Positions 8,497-17,167 of a stretch of DNA of 64,000 bases are shown here, one piece after another. A program made the position numbers and the translations under genes. Source of the stretch: Anaeromyxobacter sp. (GTDB taxonomy: Bacteria; Myxococcota; Myxococcia; Myxococcales; Anaeromyxobacteraceae); contig JADKCZ010000018.1 of assembly GCA_016718565.1 (NCBI GenBank), forward strand, positions 583,001 to 647,000, read 5' to 3'. The notes beneath the pieces are model-generated. The model did not search any database. It was not told the DNA's origin and saw only the letters and a list, made by a program, of their open reading frames with translations. The first letter of the stretch is position 1. Each line of letters begins with the position of its first letter.

Positions 8497-9744
8497 GTGA
8501 CGCCGCCGCCCGGGGCGGACCGCGCCGACGTCGCCCGCCTCTTCGGCGCGCGCGGGGTGCGGCTCTTCGCCTACGGCGCGCTGTCGGTGGTGCTGGTCTT
8601 CCACCTGGCGGCCGCCGGCCTCTCGGAGGCCCGCATCGGCCTGCTCCTCAGCCTGACCCTGCTGGGCGACACCGCCCTCTCGCTGGTCCTCACCACCCGC
8701 GCCGACGCGGCCGGCCGCCGCCGCACGCTCCTCCTCGGCGCGGCCCTCATGGTGGGGGCCGGGCTGCTCTTCGCGGTGACGCAGGACTTCTGGCTGCTGC
8801 TGCTGGCCGCCACGCTCGGCATCATCAGCCCCTCCGGAAACGAGGTGGGCCCCTTCCTGGCGGTGGAGCAGGCGGCGCTGGCGCAGGCGGTCCCCCCGGC
8901 GCGGCGCACCTCGACCTTCGCCTGGTACACCCTGACCGGCGCCTTCGCCACCGCGCTCGGCGCTTTCACCGGCGGGGCGCTGGCGGAGGGGCTGCAGCGG
9001 CTCGGCTGGGCACCGCTGGCCAGCTACCGGATGGTGGTGGCGCTCTACGCCCTGGCCGGCCTGGGGCTGATGCTGCTCTTCGCCGGGCTCGGGCCCGGCA
9101 TCGAGGCCCCCCCGTCGCCGGGCGCGGCCCGGCCGCCGCTCCTCTCGCCCGGGCTGGGCCTGCACCGATCCCGCCGGGTGGTGGTCCGGCTCTCCGCCCT
9201 CTTCGCCCTCGACGCGTTCGCCGGCGGCTTCATCGTGCAGAGCTTCGTGGCCTGGTGGCTCCACCGCCGCTTCGGGGCCGGCGAGGGGCTGGTGGGCGCG
9301 GTCTTCCTGGGCGCCAACGTGCTGGCCGGGCTGTCGGCGCTGTCGGCCGCCTGGCTGGCCCGCCGCTTCGGGCTCCTGAACACCATGGTGTTCACCCACC
9401 TGCCCTCCAACCTCCTCCTCCTGCTGGTGCCCTTCGCGCCCAGCCTGCCCTGGGCGGTGGCCATCCTCTTCGCCCGCTTCTCCATCTCCCAGATGGACGT
9501 GCCGACGCGGCAGTCCTACACGATGGCGGTGGTGGACCCCACCGAGCGGGCGGCCGCCGCCGGCGTGACCGGCATCGCGCGCACCGTGGGCGCCGCGCTC
9601 TCGCCGCTGCTGGCCGGGCCGCTCTACGCCGTGCCGGCGCTGGCCGGGCTGCCCTTCCTGATCTGCGGGGGGCTCAAGATCGCCTACGACCTGGCGCTGT
9701 GGCGGGCCTTCTCGAAGGTCAGGCCCCCAGAGGAGCGAGCGTGA
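8497..9744 (+). CDS. Major facilitator superfamily transporter
   Basis: A 415-residue inner-membrane secondary transporter with about 12 hydrophobic helices split into two six-helix halves. The GTG at 8497 is the first start. The cytoplasmic loop after helix 2 carries TRADAAGRRRTLLLG, the MFS motif-A region (D...RRR). The C-terminal half contains ARFSISQMDVPTRQSYTMAVV, resembling MFS drug or metabolite exporters. The substrate is unknown. The last 26 bases overlap the convergent receiver-domain gene. Confidence 0.88.
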   Translation: MTPPPGADRADVARLFGARGVRLFAYGALSVVLVFHLAAAGLSEARIGLLLSLTLLGDTALSLVLTTRADAAGRRRTLLLGAALMVGAGLLFAVTQDFWLLLLAATLGIISPSGNEVGPFLAVEQAALAQAVPPARRTSTFAWYTLTGAFATALGAFTGGALAEGLQRLGWAPLASYRMVVALYALAGLGLMLLFAGLGPGIEAPPSPGAARPPLLSPGLGLHRSRRVVVRLSALFALDAFAGGFIVQSFVAWWLHRRFGAGEGLVGAVFLGANVLAGLSALSAAWLARRFGLLNTMVFTHLPSNLLLLLVPFAPSLPWAVAILFARFSISQMDVPTRQSYTMAVVDPTERAAAAGVTGIARTVGAALSPLLAGPLYAVPALAGLPFLICGGLKIAYDLALWRAFSKVRPPEERA

Positions 9745-10147
9745 GGAGGGCGCGCCCGGTGGCCTGGTTGGGCGCCTGGCCGAGCGCGGCCGCCACCGCG
9801 GCGAGCAGCGGGCCCTCGGCGAAGGGCTTGTCGAGGACGCAGCGGGCGCCGGCGTCGAGCAGCGCCTGCCGCGCCTCCGGGTAGCCGGTCAGGCCGATGG
9901 CCGGGATGGCGCGCAGCCACTCCTCGGGCGCCCGGCGCAGCCGGCGGACCAGCTCGTCGCCGTTCATGCCCGGCATGTGGTGATCCACCACCAGCAGGTC
10001 GGGCGGGTCGAAGCGGATCACCTCGAGCGCCGCCTCGCCCGACTCGGCGGAGAGGGCCAGGTAGCCGGCCTCCTCCAGGGCATGGCCCAGCAGGACACGG
10101 AGCGTCAGGTTGTCGTCGACGACGAGGATTCTCTTGAGTCCGGGCAT
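9719..10147 (-). CDS. Single-domain response regulator (CheY-like)
   Basis: A 142-residue stand-alone receiver domain. The acidic pair is in RILVVDDN (residues 6-13), the phospho-acceptor Asp is in LLVVDHHMPGMNG (about residue 56), the conserved Thr is in IGLTGYP and the Lys is in LDKPF. No output domain follows, only about 25 Ala/Leu-rich residues. It therefore acts by protein contact or as a phosphate sink in a phosphorelay. No kinase gene is adjacent; the hybrid kinase at 58.6-60.3 kb is far away. Confidence 0.93.
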   Translation of the reverse strand: MPGLKRILVVDDNLTLRVLLGHALEEAGYLALSAESGEAALEVIRFDPPDLLVVDHHMPGMNGDELVRRLRRAPEEWLRAIPAIGLTGYPEARQALLDAGARCVLDKPFAEGPLLAAVAAALGQAPNQATGRALLTLAPLGA

Positions 10148-10328
10148 CGGTGACCTCGAGCCAGCTTAACCCTCGGGGTCGGCCCCCTCGTAGTCCCGTG
10201 GGCGCGCGACGACGATGGACCCGTTCCAGCGCAACCGCCCGCCAGGACGAGGGCTTCCTGGGATCGGCGGGCCGTGGCCGTCTGGCCCGCCGACCGCCCA
10301 GATAGGTCATCCGACGGACGGCCCACCC

Positions 10329-11510
10329 TCACCTGGACCTCACCCGGCCGCCGTCCACCACCTTGTCCGTGGGGTGGAGGACGAGCTGCTCCCCCTCGGC
10401 GAGCCCCTCGAGCACCGCCACCTCGGACGGGCCTCGCTCGGCCACCGCCAGGCGCCGCAGCCTGGCGCGCCCGCCCTCCACCACGAAGGCCGCCCACCGG
10501 TCCCCCGACCTGAAGAGCGCGCCCGCCGGGGCCTTGAGGGCGCTGGCCCGCTCCGCCACCACCACCTCGGCCTCCACCGCGTACCCGTCACCGAGCGCCG
10601 CCCAGGCCTCCGGGCCCGGCACCGGATCCACCACCACGTGGACCCGCTGCTCCTCCACGCCGAGCGCCGAGACCTTGGTGAAGGCCGACGGATCGACCGA
10701 GCGCACCCGCCCCGGCAGCGCCCCCTGGCCACCCCAGCCGACCAGCGCCACCGCCGCGCCGGGCCGGATCCGCACCGCCTGGGTGGTGAGGAGGTCGAGC
10801 TCCACCTCGAGGGCCGCCGGGTCGCCCACCTCCACGAGCGGCGCCCCCGCCCCCACCGGCCCCTCGCTCTCTCGGAGCAGCCGGAGCACCAGCCCGCCCG
10901 CCGGCGCCCGCAGGACCACCCGCTCGCCGCGCCCGCCCGCCTCCGCCCCGGCCAGCATGGCGCGGGCCGCCGCCACCTCGCCGGCGGCGCGCCGCCGCGC
11001 GTGGCCGGCCATGCGCAGCTCCTCCGCCCGCTGGCGCCGCACGTACCCGGCCAGCTCCAGCTCCCGCCCGGCCACCGACCCGCCCGCCGCCAGCGCCTCG
11101 GCGCGCCTGAGCTCGGCGGCGCCCTCCTGGTCCGCCAGCCCGGCCCGCGCCAGCCCGGCCCCGGCCTCGGCCTCGGCCGCACGGGCGGCCTCCAGCCGGG
11201 CCTGCAGCTCGGCGCGGCTGCGCGCGTCGAGCGGCCCCGGGGTGGCCGGCGCGATGGACGCCAGCGGCTGGCCGGGCGCCACCCGCTGGCCCTCCACCAC
11301 CGGGACCCGCAGCAGGTGGCCGCTCACCGGCGCGGCCACCAGGTAGCGGTCCCGCACCCGGGCCCGCCCGGTCCCCGCCACCACCTCGCGGATGGGGCCG
11401 CGCACCACCGGCGCGGTCACCACCGGCGCCGGGTCGGGGCGGAGCCAGACCACCAGCCCCGCCAGGGCGGCGGCGGCCAGGGCGGCGACGACGACGGTGC
11501 GGACGCGCAT
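10329..11510 (-). CDS. HlyD/MacA-family periplasmic adaptor
   Basis: A 393-residue membrane-fusion protein. One N-terminal membrane anchor (residues 6-23, VVVAALAAAALAGLVVWL) is followed by a lipoyl-like half (VSGHLLRVPVVEGQRVAPGQPL). An Ala/Glu/Arg-rich helical hairpin spans about residues 100-200, and the returning lipoyl half (LRAPAGGLVLRLLRESEG) leads into beta-barrel and membrane-proximal domains. It is the last gene of a minus-strand ATPase-permease-adaptor operon and starts four bases after the permease stop. Together they form a MacAB-like tripartite pump; no outer-membrane TolC gene is in the window. Confidence 0.9.
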   Translation of the reverse strand: MRVRTVVVAALAAAALAGLVVWLRPDPAPVVTAPVVRGPIREVVAGTGRARVRDRYLVAAPVSGHLLRVPVVEGQRVAPGQPLASIAPATPGPLDARSRAELQARLEAARAAEAEAGAGLARAGLADQEGAAELRRAEALAAGGSVAGRELELAGYVRRQRAEELRMAGHARRRAAGEVAAARAMLAGAEAGGRGERVVLRAPAGGLVLRLLRESEGPVGAGAPLVEVGDPAALEVELDLLTTQAVRIRPGAAVALVGWGGQGALPGRVRSVDPSAFTKVSALGVEEQRVHVVVDPVPGPEAWAALGDGYAVEAEVVVAERASALKAPAGALFRSGDRWAAFVVEGGRARLRRLAVAERGPSEVAVLEGLAEGEQLVLHPTDKVVDGGRVRSR

Positions 11511-11513
11511 GGC

Positions 11514-13877
11514 TCACTCCCTTCGATCGAGCGATCCCGCCAGGTCCAGCCGGGCCACCCACCGGTAGGCCAGCGCGGTCACGGCCAGCGTCACCGCGGT
11601 GGTGACGCCCACCGCCCAGGCCACCTCGCCGCGATTCACGACGGCGGGGATCCGGAAGAGGTCGTTGGACATGGCGGCGGCCACGGAGCGCACGGCCAGC
11701 GCGCCCAGCGCCGTCCCCAGTGGCAGCGCCGCCACCAGGAGCGCCAGCAGCTCGCCGGCCAGGATCCGCCAGGTCTCGCCGCGGGTGAAACCGATGACCC
11801 GCAGCGTGGACAGCTCCGGCTCCCGCTCGGCCCAGGTGATGCGGGCGGTGTTGTAGACCACGCCGGCGGCGATGCCCGCGGCCAGCAGGCTGATGACGGC
11901 CATGTAGGTGACCACCAGCTCGTCGAGGATGACCCGCACCGCCGCCACCGTGGCGGCGCGCGAGGTGGCCCCCATGACGCCGGGACGGGCCGCCAGGCGG
12001 GCCCGCACCTCGCCGGCCAGGGCCGGATCGGTGGCCAGGCGGGCCCCGGTGACGAGCGGCCCCTCGCCCAGGCTCGCCGAGAGCGCCTGCCGCGCCATGG
12101 TGGCGCCGGCGCCGAGGAAGTCGTCCACCGTGGCCACCACCGGGAGCGTCAGCACCGGGCGCCGCCCCTCGGTGATCTCGGCCGTCACCAGGCCGCCGGG
12201 CTCGACCGCCAGGATGGCCGCCAGCTGCCGCGACAGGACCAGCCCGGAGGGCGGCACGGGCACCACCTGCCCGTCGGCCGACACCAGCCGGCCCAGCCGC
12301 GCGTCCGGCTCCACGCCGCGCAGCCCGGTGCGGTAGCTCAGGTGGCCGTGGCGCAGCACCGCCGGCACGTCGCGGGTCCCCTCCACCGCCAGCACGCCCG
12401 GCAGGGCGCGCAGCTCGGCCAGGGCCTCCGGGCCCCTGGCGTTGGCGAAGGTGACCGAGAGGTCCTGCCGCTGCGCCTCCTCCAGCTCGCGCCGCAGGAT
12501 CAGCGACGTCGCCCCCTCGGAGAAGTTCGAGAGCAGCAGCACCGCCACCGCGGTGGACAGCCCCAGCGCCGCCAGCGCCGCGCGCAGCGGGCGCCGCGAG
12601 AGGCCGCGCACCACCATGCGCCCCGGCTGAGAGAGCCAGCGGGTCAGCCCGAGCCGCTCCACCAGCCCCGGCCGGTAGGTGGGCGGCGCGGCCGGCCGCA
12701 TGGCCTCGGCCGGCGGGAGCCGGAGGGCGCGCCACACCGCGCCGGCGGCCCCCAGCAGGGCGGCGGCCACCGCCAGCGCCACCGCCAGCGCCAGCACCGG
12801 GAGGTCGCCCTCGAAGCGCAGCTCCGGCAGCCGGTAGTAGGCGGCGTAGACGCCGGCCATCCACCGCCCCATGGCCACCCCGCCGCCGAGGCCCGCCAGC
12901 CCGCCCGCCAGGGCCATGCCGGTCACCATCCAGGCGTAGTGGCCCGCCACCTGCGCCCCCGACCAGCCGATGGCCTTGAGCATGCCGATCTGGGCCCGCT
13001 GCGTGGCCACCAGCCGGGACAGCACCAGCGAGATGATGTAGGCGGCCACGCCCATGAAGATCGACGGGACCGCCGCCGCCATGGCCTTGAGCTGGCGGAT
13101 CTCGTCGGTGAGGAAGCGGTGCGAGACGTGCTGGTCCCGGCCGTAGGCGCCGGTGCCGCCGGCCGCCGCCAGCAGCCGGTCCACCTGCGCCACCACCTCG
13201 GGCCGGGAGGCGCCGGGCGCCAGCACCAGCCCGACCTCGTTCCAGGCGCCGGTCAGGTCGAGGGCCGCGGCCAGGGTGGCCTGGTCCACCCAGAGCACCG
13301 CGAAGTGCCGGTCGTCGGGGAAGACGTCGCCCGGCCGGATGGCGTAGACGGTGGAGGGCGAGACCGCCACGCCCACCACCGTGAGCCGCTCCCGCCGGCC
13401 GTTCACCACCGCGGCCAGGGCGTCGCCCGGGCCGAGGCCCCAGGCCTGGGCGAACCCCTCCCCCACCGCCACCTCGCCGGGCCCGGCCGGCCCACGCCCG
13501 GTGCGCAGGTGGAGCCGGTCCAGGCGCGAGCCACCCGGCGGCTGCGAGACCAGGCGCGCCGTGATGGGCGCCCCGGCGGCCCGCTCGAGCGCCAGCGTGC
13601 CGTAGGCGCCCACCCGCGGCTCCACCTCGGCCACCCCGGGCAGATCGGCCAGCCGGGCCGCCAGGCCGCCGGGGGCGCGGCGCACCTCGGCGAACAGGTC
13701 GGGGAAGCGGTGGTCCGCGTAGTAGCCGGCCTGGGTCCGCTCCAGGGCGCGCCAGGTGGTCACCGAGCCCACCAGGGTGGCCACGCCGCACGCCGTGAGC
13801 AGTGCCACCGCGGCCGCCTGCACCCGCAGGTGCCACAGGTCGCGCAGCAGCTTGCGGTCGAGGGCGCGCAGCCTCAC
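11514..13877 (-). CDS. ABC transporter permease with two FtsX domains
   Basis: A 787-residue integral membrane protein. The GTG at 13877 overlaps the ATPase stop in a GTGA arrangement, which indicates translational coupling; the frame is open further upstream only as a shadow of the ATPase gene. It has an N-terminal transmembrane segment (residues 15-35), a large periplasmic domain, and two FtsX three-helix bundles, around residues 270-400 (QIGMLKAIGWSGAQV) and 670-780 (LSTLRVIGFTRGETW). This duplicated layout is typical of the FtsX-type permeases of lipoprotein or peptide exporters rather than the four-helix MacB. Confidence 0.9.
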   Translation of the reverse strand: MRLRALDRKLLRDLWHLRVQAAAVALLTACGVATLVGSVTTWRALERTQAGYYADHRFPDLFAEVRRAPGGLAARLADLPGVAEVEPRVGAYGTLALERAAGAPITARLVSQPPGGSRLDRLHLRTGRGPAGPGEVAVGEGFAQAWGLGPGDALAAVVNGRRERLTVVGVAVSPSTVYAIRPGDVFPDDRHFAVLWVDQATLAAALDLTGAWNEVGLVLAPGASRPEVVAQVDRLLAAAGGTGAYGRDQHVSHRFLTDEIRQLKAMAAAVPSIFMGVAAYIISLVLSRLVATQRAQIGMLKAIGWSGAQVAGHYAWMVTGMALAGGLAGLGGGVAMGRWMAGVYAAYYRLPELRFEGDLPVLALAVALAVAAALLGAAGAVWRALRLPPAEAMRPAAPPTYRPGLVERLGLTRWLSQPGRMVVRGLSRRPLRAALAALGLSTAVAVLLLSNFSEGATSLILRRELEEAQRQDLSVTFANARGPEALAELRALPGVLAVEGTRDVPAVLRHGHLSYRTGLRGVEPDARLGRLVSADGQVVPVPPSGLVLSRQLAAILAVEPGGLVTAEITEGRRPVLTLPVVATVDDFLGAGATMARQALSASLGEGPLVTGARLATDPALAGEVRARLAARPGVMGATSRAATVAAVRVILDELVVTYMAVISLLAAGIAAGVVYNTARITWAEREPELSTLRVIGFTRGETWRILAGELLALLVAALPLGTALGALAVRSVAAAMSNDLFRIPAVVNRGEVAWAVGVTTAVTLAVTALAYRWVARLDLAGSLDRRE

Positions 13878-14593
13878 CAGGCGATCTCCTGCGGCGTCTT
13901 CCGCGCGGCGTGGACCGTCTCCTGCACCACCAGGCCGTCGCGCAGGCTCAGGACCCGGTCGGCCAGGTCGGCGATGGAGGCGTTGTGGGTGATGACCACG
14001 GTGGTGGTGCCGAGCTCCCGGTTGACCCTGGCCAGCACCTCCAGCACCAGCCGGCCGGTGGCCGCGTCGAGCGCGCCGGTGGGCTCGTCGCACAGCAGGA
14101 CGTCGGGCCGCTTCACCACGGCGCGGGCGATGGCCACCCGCTGCTGCTCGCCGCCGGAGAGCTGGGCCGGGAAGTGGTCGAGCCGGGCCGAGAGGCCGAC
14201 CAGCCCGAGCGCCTCCTCCGGGCTCATGGGCCGGCGGGCGATCTCGGCGGCCAGCGCCACGTTCTCGCGCGCCGTCAGGCTCGGCACCAGGTTGTAGAAC
14301 TGGAAGACGAAGCCGACGTGGTCGCGCCGGTAGCGCGTCAGCAGCCCCTCGTCCGGATCGGCCAGGTCGTGGTCGCGCCAGCGCACCGCGCCGGTGGAGG
14401 GCACGTCGAGGCCGCCCAGCACGTTGAGGAGGGTGGACTTGCCCGAGCCGGAGGGGCCGAGCAGCACCACGAACTCGCCCTCGTGGAAGGTGACGTCCAC
14501 GCCGCGGAGCGCGTGCACCTCCACGTCGCCCATCCGGTAGACCTTGGTGATGCCGCTGGCCTGGAAGACCGGCGTGCCAGGTGCGCCGCCCAT
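13874..14593 (-). CDS. ABC transporter ATP-binding protein (LolD/MacB type)
   Basis: A 239-residue nucleotide-binding subunit. The motifs are Walker A GPSGSGKST (about residues 46-54), Q-loop FVFQFYNLVPSLTARENV, signature LSGGEQQRVAIARA, Walker B LLCDEPTGALD and H-loop VVITHN. The LPSLTARENV plus EPTGALD pattern is that of the LolD/MacB/FtsE subfamily that partners FtsX-type permeases. It is the first gene of the exporter operon, followed by the permease with a 4-base overlap and then the adaptor. The substrate is unknown; lipoprotein, peptide or antibiotic export are the usual roles. Confidence 0.95.
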   Translation of the reverse strand: MGGAPGTPVFQASGITKVYRMGDVEVHALRGVDVTFHEGEFVVLLGPSGSGKSTLLNVLGGLDVPSTGAVRWRDHDLADPDEGLLTRYRRDHVGFVFQFYNLVPSLTARENVALAAEIARRPMSPEEALGLVGLSARLDHFPAQLSGGEQQRVAIARAVVKRPDVLLCDEPTGALDAATGRLVLEVLARVNRELGTTTVVITHNASIADLADRVLSLRDGLVVQETVHAARKTPQEIAW

Positions 14594-14729
14594 GCGCCGC
14601 CCCCCTCCCCTCGGCCCGGCCGGGCGGCCGGACCCGCTCGATCGTCCCGCCGCGCGGACGGGGGGTCAAGGCGGGGCGCCACCGGGGCGCGGCGCCCTGC
14701 CGCGGGCGGGCCAGGTGTAGGATCGGCCC

Positions 14730-15116
14730 ATGGTCAGCCCGTCCCGTGCCCCGCTGCCGCCGCGCCTGCTCGCCCTCGCCCTCCTCGCCGCCGGCTGCGC
14801 CGCGCCCGGCCCGGTGCGCGAGGCCGAGCCGCGCCGCTACCAGTCCCCCACCGCCGACGCCTTCCCGGAGGCCGACCCGACCTCGCGCGGCATGGTCCAG
14901 GGGCCGCGGTTCCTCACCGAGGTGGAGCAGGTGGTGGTGCGCATGGGGCGCGCCCCCGACGGCCGGGTGGTGGTCCTCTCGGTGGTCTCGCCGCAGCTCA
15001 CCGCCGAGCAGCAGCAGGAGGTGGCGCGCGCCTTCGAGCTGGGCGCCTGGCGGCGCGAGGTGCCCTTGCCGGCGGCGGGCGAGAGCTGGATCGAGACCAT
15101 CGTGCGGGTGAAGTGA
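14730..15116 (+). CDS. Putative lipoprotein with a TonB-C-like domain
   Basis: A 128-residue predicted lipoprotein. Residues 1-25 form a lipoprotein signal with lipobox LLAAGC (Cys about 24). The mature part begins with a Pro/Glu-rich linker, followed by about 70 residues (QVVVRMGRAPDGRVVVLSVV... to WIETIVRVK) whose strand-helix-strand pattern resembles the small TonB C-terminal fold. It lacks a TonB transmembrane anchor. The resemblance is a judgement by eye. It is divergent from the ABC exporter ATPase (start 14593) and convergent with the CBS gene. Confidence 0.7.
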   Translation: MVSPSRAPLPPRLLALALLAAGCAAPGPVREAEPRRYQSPTADAFPEADPTSRGMVQGPRFLTEVEQVVVRMGRAPDGRVVVLSVVSPQLTAEQQQEVARAFELGAWRREVPLPAAGESWIETIVRVK

Positions 15117-15118
15117 GA

Positions 15119-15138
15119 GGCGGCGGCGAGCCGCCGCC
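15119..15138. terminator. Bidirectional hairpin between convergent genes
   Basis: A near-perfect 9-bp G/C stem (15119-15127 with 15130-15138) with a GA loop lies exactly between the lipoprotein stop (15116) and the CBS gene stop (15141). No T tract is present, so termination strength is uncertain. Confidence 0.5.
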
Positions 15139-15140
15139 GC

Positions 15141-15557
15141 TCAGGACTTCCCGATGTACTCGTGCAGCTGCTCGATGACGTAGGACTTCTCGTCCAGCAT
15201 CACCTGGATGATGTCGCGCATCGAGACCACGCCGATCACCTCGCCCAGTTCGGCCACCAGCAGGTGGCGGGTGAAGTGCTCCTTCATCAGCTCGGCGCAC
15301 TCGGTCTCGGAGGCGCTCGGCTCCACCCGCGGCAGCTTGCGCACCGCCTCGCGCACCGCCAGGCTGCCGTCGCCGCCGCGGGCCAGCACCGTCACCACCA
15401 GGTCGCGCTCGGTGGCCAGGCCGATGATCCGGCCGTCCACCGCCACCCCCACCGAGCCGATGCGCCGGTCGGCCATGAGCTTGGCCGCCTCCCGGCACGG
15501 CGCGCTGGCGTCGATGGTGGCGATGTCTCGGGTGATGTGCTTCCGGATGGTGGCCAT
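15141..15557 (-). CDS. CBS-pair domain protein
   Basis: A 138-residue protein made of two CBS motifs and little else. CBS1 runs from residue 1 to about 62 (AAKLMADRRIGSVGVAVDGRIIGLATERDLV). CBS2 covers about 70-130 (ELMKEHFTRHLLVAELGEVIGVVSMRDII). The GxxTxRD / GxxSxRD ends of each motif are the nucleotide ribose/phosphate contact. Such stand-alone pairs sense adenosyl nucleotides and modulate partner proteins. No partner is evident, although the gene is divergent from the transhydrogenase operon. Confidence 0.93.
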   Translation of the reverse strand: MATIRKHITRDIATIDASAPCREAAKLMADRRIGSVGVAVDGRIIGLATERDLVVTVLARGGDGSLAVREAVRKLPRVEPSASETECAELMKEHFTRHLLVAELGEVIGVVSMRDIIQVMLDEKSYVIEQLHEYIGKS

Positions 15558-15764
15558 GGCGTCCTCGGGCTCGGGTGGGCGACCGTAAACCCCTAGCAGG
15601 TCGCGCGGTTGGCGGCAGCGCGAACCTGCGACCTGCTCGGGGGTCCCCTACTGCGGCAACCCACCACAGGCCCATTTTGACACCGAAGTCCCACAGCCCA
15701 AGCCCCCCGGAAAGGGGCTATGCGTGTGGACCTGTGCGGTCCACTTCGGACCGGCGAGGTGGGG

Positions 15765-16868
15765 ATGCGGATCGCGGTGCTGAGGGAGCGGGCCCCGGGG
15801 GAGCGCCGGGTGGCGCTGGTTCCGGACAACGTGGCGAAGCTCAAGAAGGCCGGGCACGAGGTGCGGATCGAGCGGGAGGCGGGCGCGGCGGCCGGCTTCC
15901 CCGACTCGGCCTACGCCGCCGCGGGGGCCGTGCTGCTCACGGCCGCCGAGGCCCTGGCGGGCGCCGAGGTGGTGGCGGCGGTCCAGCGCCCCTCGCCCAA
16001 GCTGGCCGACCAGCTCCCCGCCGGCGCCCTGCTGGTGGCCCTGCTGCAGCCGGCCGGCTCGCGCCCCCTCTTCGACCAGCTGGCGGCGCGCGGCGTGGAC
16101 GCCATGGCCATGGAGAAGGTGCCGCGCACCACGCGCGCCCAGGCCATGGACGTGCTTTCCTCGCAGGCGTCCCTGGCCGGCTACAAGGCCGTGCTGCTGG
16201 GGGCCGCCACCCTGCCCCGCATCCTGCCGATGATGACCACCGCGGCCGGCACCCTGGCGCCCGCCAAGGCCTTCGTGATCGGGGCCGGCGTGGCCGGGCT
16301 GCAGGCGCTGGCCACGGCGCGCCGGCTCGGCGCCATCACCTCGGCCTTCGACGTGCGGCCGGTGGTCAAGGAGCAGGTCCAGTCGCTGGGCGCCACCTTC
16401 GTGGAGGTGCCGGCGGTGGCCGCCGAGGGGCAGGGCGGCTACGCCAAGGAGCTGGGCCAGGACGAGCAGGCCCGGGTGCTGGCCGCCATCGCGGCCCACC
16501 TGAAGGACATGGACCTGGTCGTCACCACCGCGGCCATCCCCGGCCGGGCGGCGCCCCGGCTGATCACCGCCGAGATGGTGGCCAGCATGCGCCCGGGCTC
16601 GGTCATCGTGGACCTGGCCGCCGAGACCGGCGGCAACTGCGAGCTGACCAGGGTCGACGAGACGGTGCTGGCCCACGGGGTGACCATCCTGGGGCCGGCC
16701 AACCTGGCCGCCACCATCCCCTTCCACGCCAGCCAGATGTACGGCCGCAACGTCCTCACCCTGCTGACGCACCTCTCCACCAAGGAGGCGGCGCTGCGGG
16801 TCGACCCGGCCGACGAGATCGCCGGGGCCATGCTGGTGGTCCACCACGGGAAGGTGAGCGGGACATGA
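15765..16868 (+). CDS. pntAA: NAD(P) transhydrogenase subunit alpha, part 1 (NAD-binding domain I)
   Basis: The soluble NAD(H)-binding component of proton-translocating transhydrogenase, 367 residues. I chose the ATG at 15765 because it has GGTGGGG just upstream and begins with the family N-terminus MRIAVLRERAPGERRVAL; an ATG 45 bases earlier would add an atypical leader. Visible features are SQASLAGYKAVL, the Rossmann motif VIGAGVAGLQALATARRLGA (about 170-190), the mobile loop region after VVTTAAIPGRAAP, and the C-terminal QMYGRN. It is first of three genes with ATGA/GTGA overlaps (pntAA-pntAB-pntB), the split-alpha arrangement common in alphaproteobacteria and myxobacteria. The complex uses the proton-motive force to make NADPH from NADH. 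Confidence 0.95.
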   Translation: MRIAVLRERAPGERRVALVPDNVAKLKKAGHEVRIEREAGAAAGFPDSAYAAAGAVLLTAAEALAGAEVVAAVQRPSPKLADQLPAGALLVALLQPAGSRPLFDQLAARGVDAMAMEKVPRTTRAQAMDVLSSQASLAGYKAVLLGAATLPRILPMMTTAAGTLAPAKAFVIGAGVAGLQALATARRLGAITSAFDVRPVVKEQVQSLGATFVEVPAVAAEGQGGYAKELGQDEQARVLAAIAAHLKDMDLVVTTAAIPGRAAPRLITAEMVASMRPGSVIVDLAAETGGNCELTRVDETVLAHGVTILGPANLAATIPFHASQMYGRNVLTLLTHLSTKEAALRVDPADEIAGAMLVVHHGKVSGT

Positions 16869-17167
16869 ACGCCGACCTGATCCAGATCTACGTCTTCGTG
16901 CTGGCCGGCTTCGTCGGCTTCTTCCTCATCACCAAGGTGCCGGCGCTGCTGCACACACCGCTCATGTCGGCCACCAACGCCATCAGCGCCATCTCGCTGG
17001 TGGGCTCGCTGGTGCTGGCGGGCGCCACCGACCGGGGCCACCTCTCCACCATCCTGGGCTTCATCGCCGTCACCAGCGCCACCATCAACGTGGTGGGCGG
17101 GTTCATCATCACCGACCGCATGCTCAAGATGTTCAAGCGCGGCGACAAGAAGGGGCCCACCACGTGA
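16865..17167 (+). CDS. pntAB: NAD(P) transhydrogenase subunit alpha, part 2 (membrane domain)
   Basis: A 100-residue membrane subunit whose ATG overlaps the pntAA stop (ATGA). It has four hydrophobic stretches: residues 5-24 (IQIYVFVLAGFVGFFLITKV), 40-55 (AISAISLVGSLVLAG), 63-77 and about 76-90. The TPLMSATNAISAI motif is diagnostic for transhydrogenase domain II. It forms the proton channel together with the N-terminal half of PntB. Confidence 0.95.
   Translation: MNADLIQIYVFVLAGFVGFFLITKVPALLHTPLMSATNAISAISLVGSLVLAGATDRGHLSTILGFIAVTSATINVVGGFIITDRMLKMFKRGDKKGPTT

Noticed and set aside
10148..10328. Possible extra gene between the receiver gene and the exporter operon
   Set aside because: Short frames here have no plausible start plus ribosome site and no recognisable product; I see only spacer.
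13802..15178. A 458-codon plus-strand frame across the ATPase and lipoprotein genes
   Set aside because: It covers an ABC ATPase with every motif on the other strand and reads as Ala/Arg/Gly noise.
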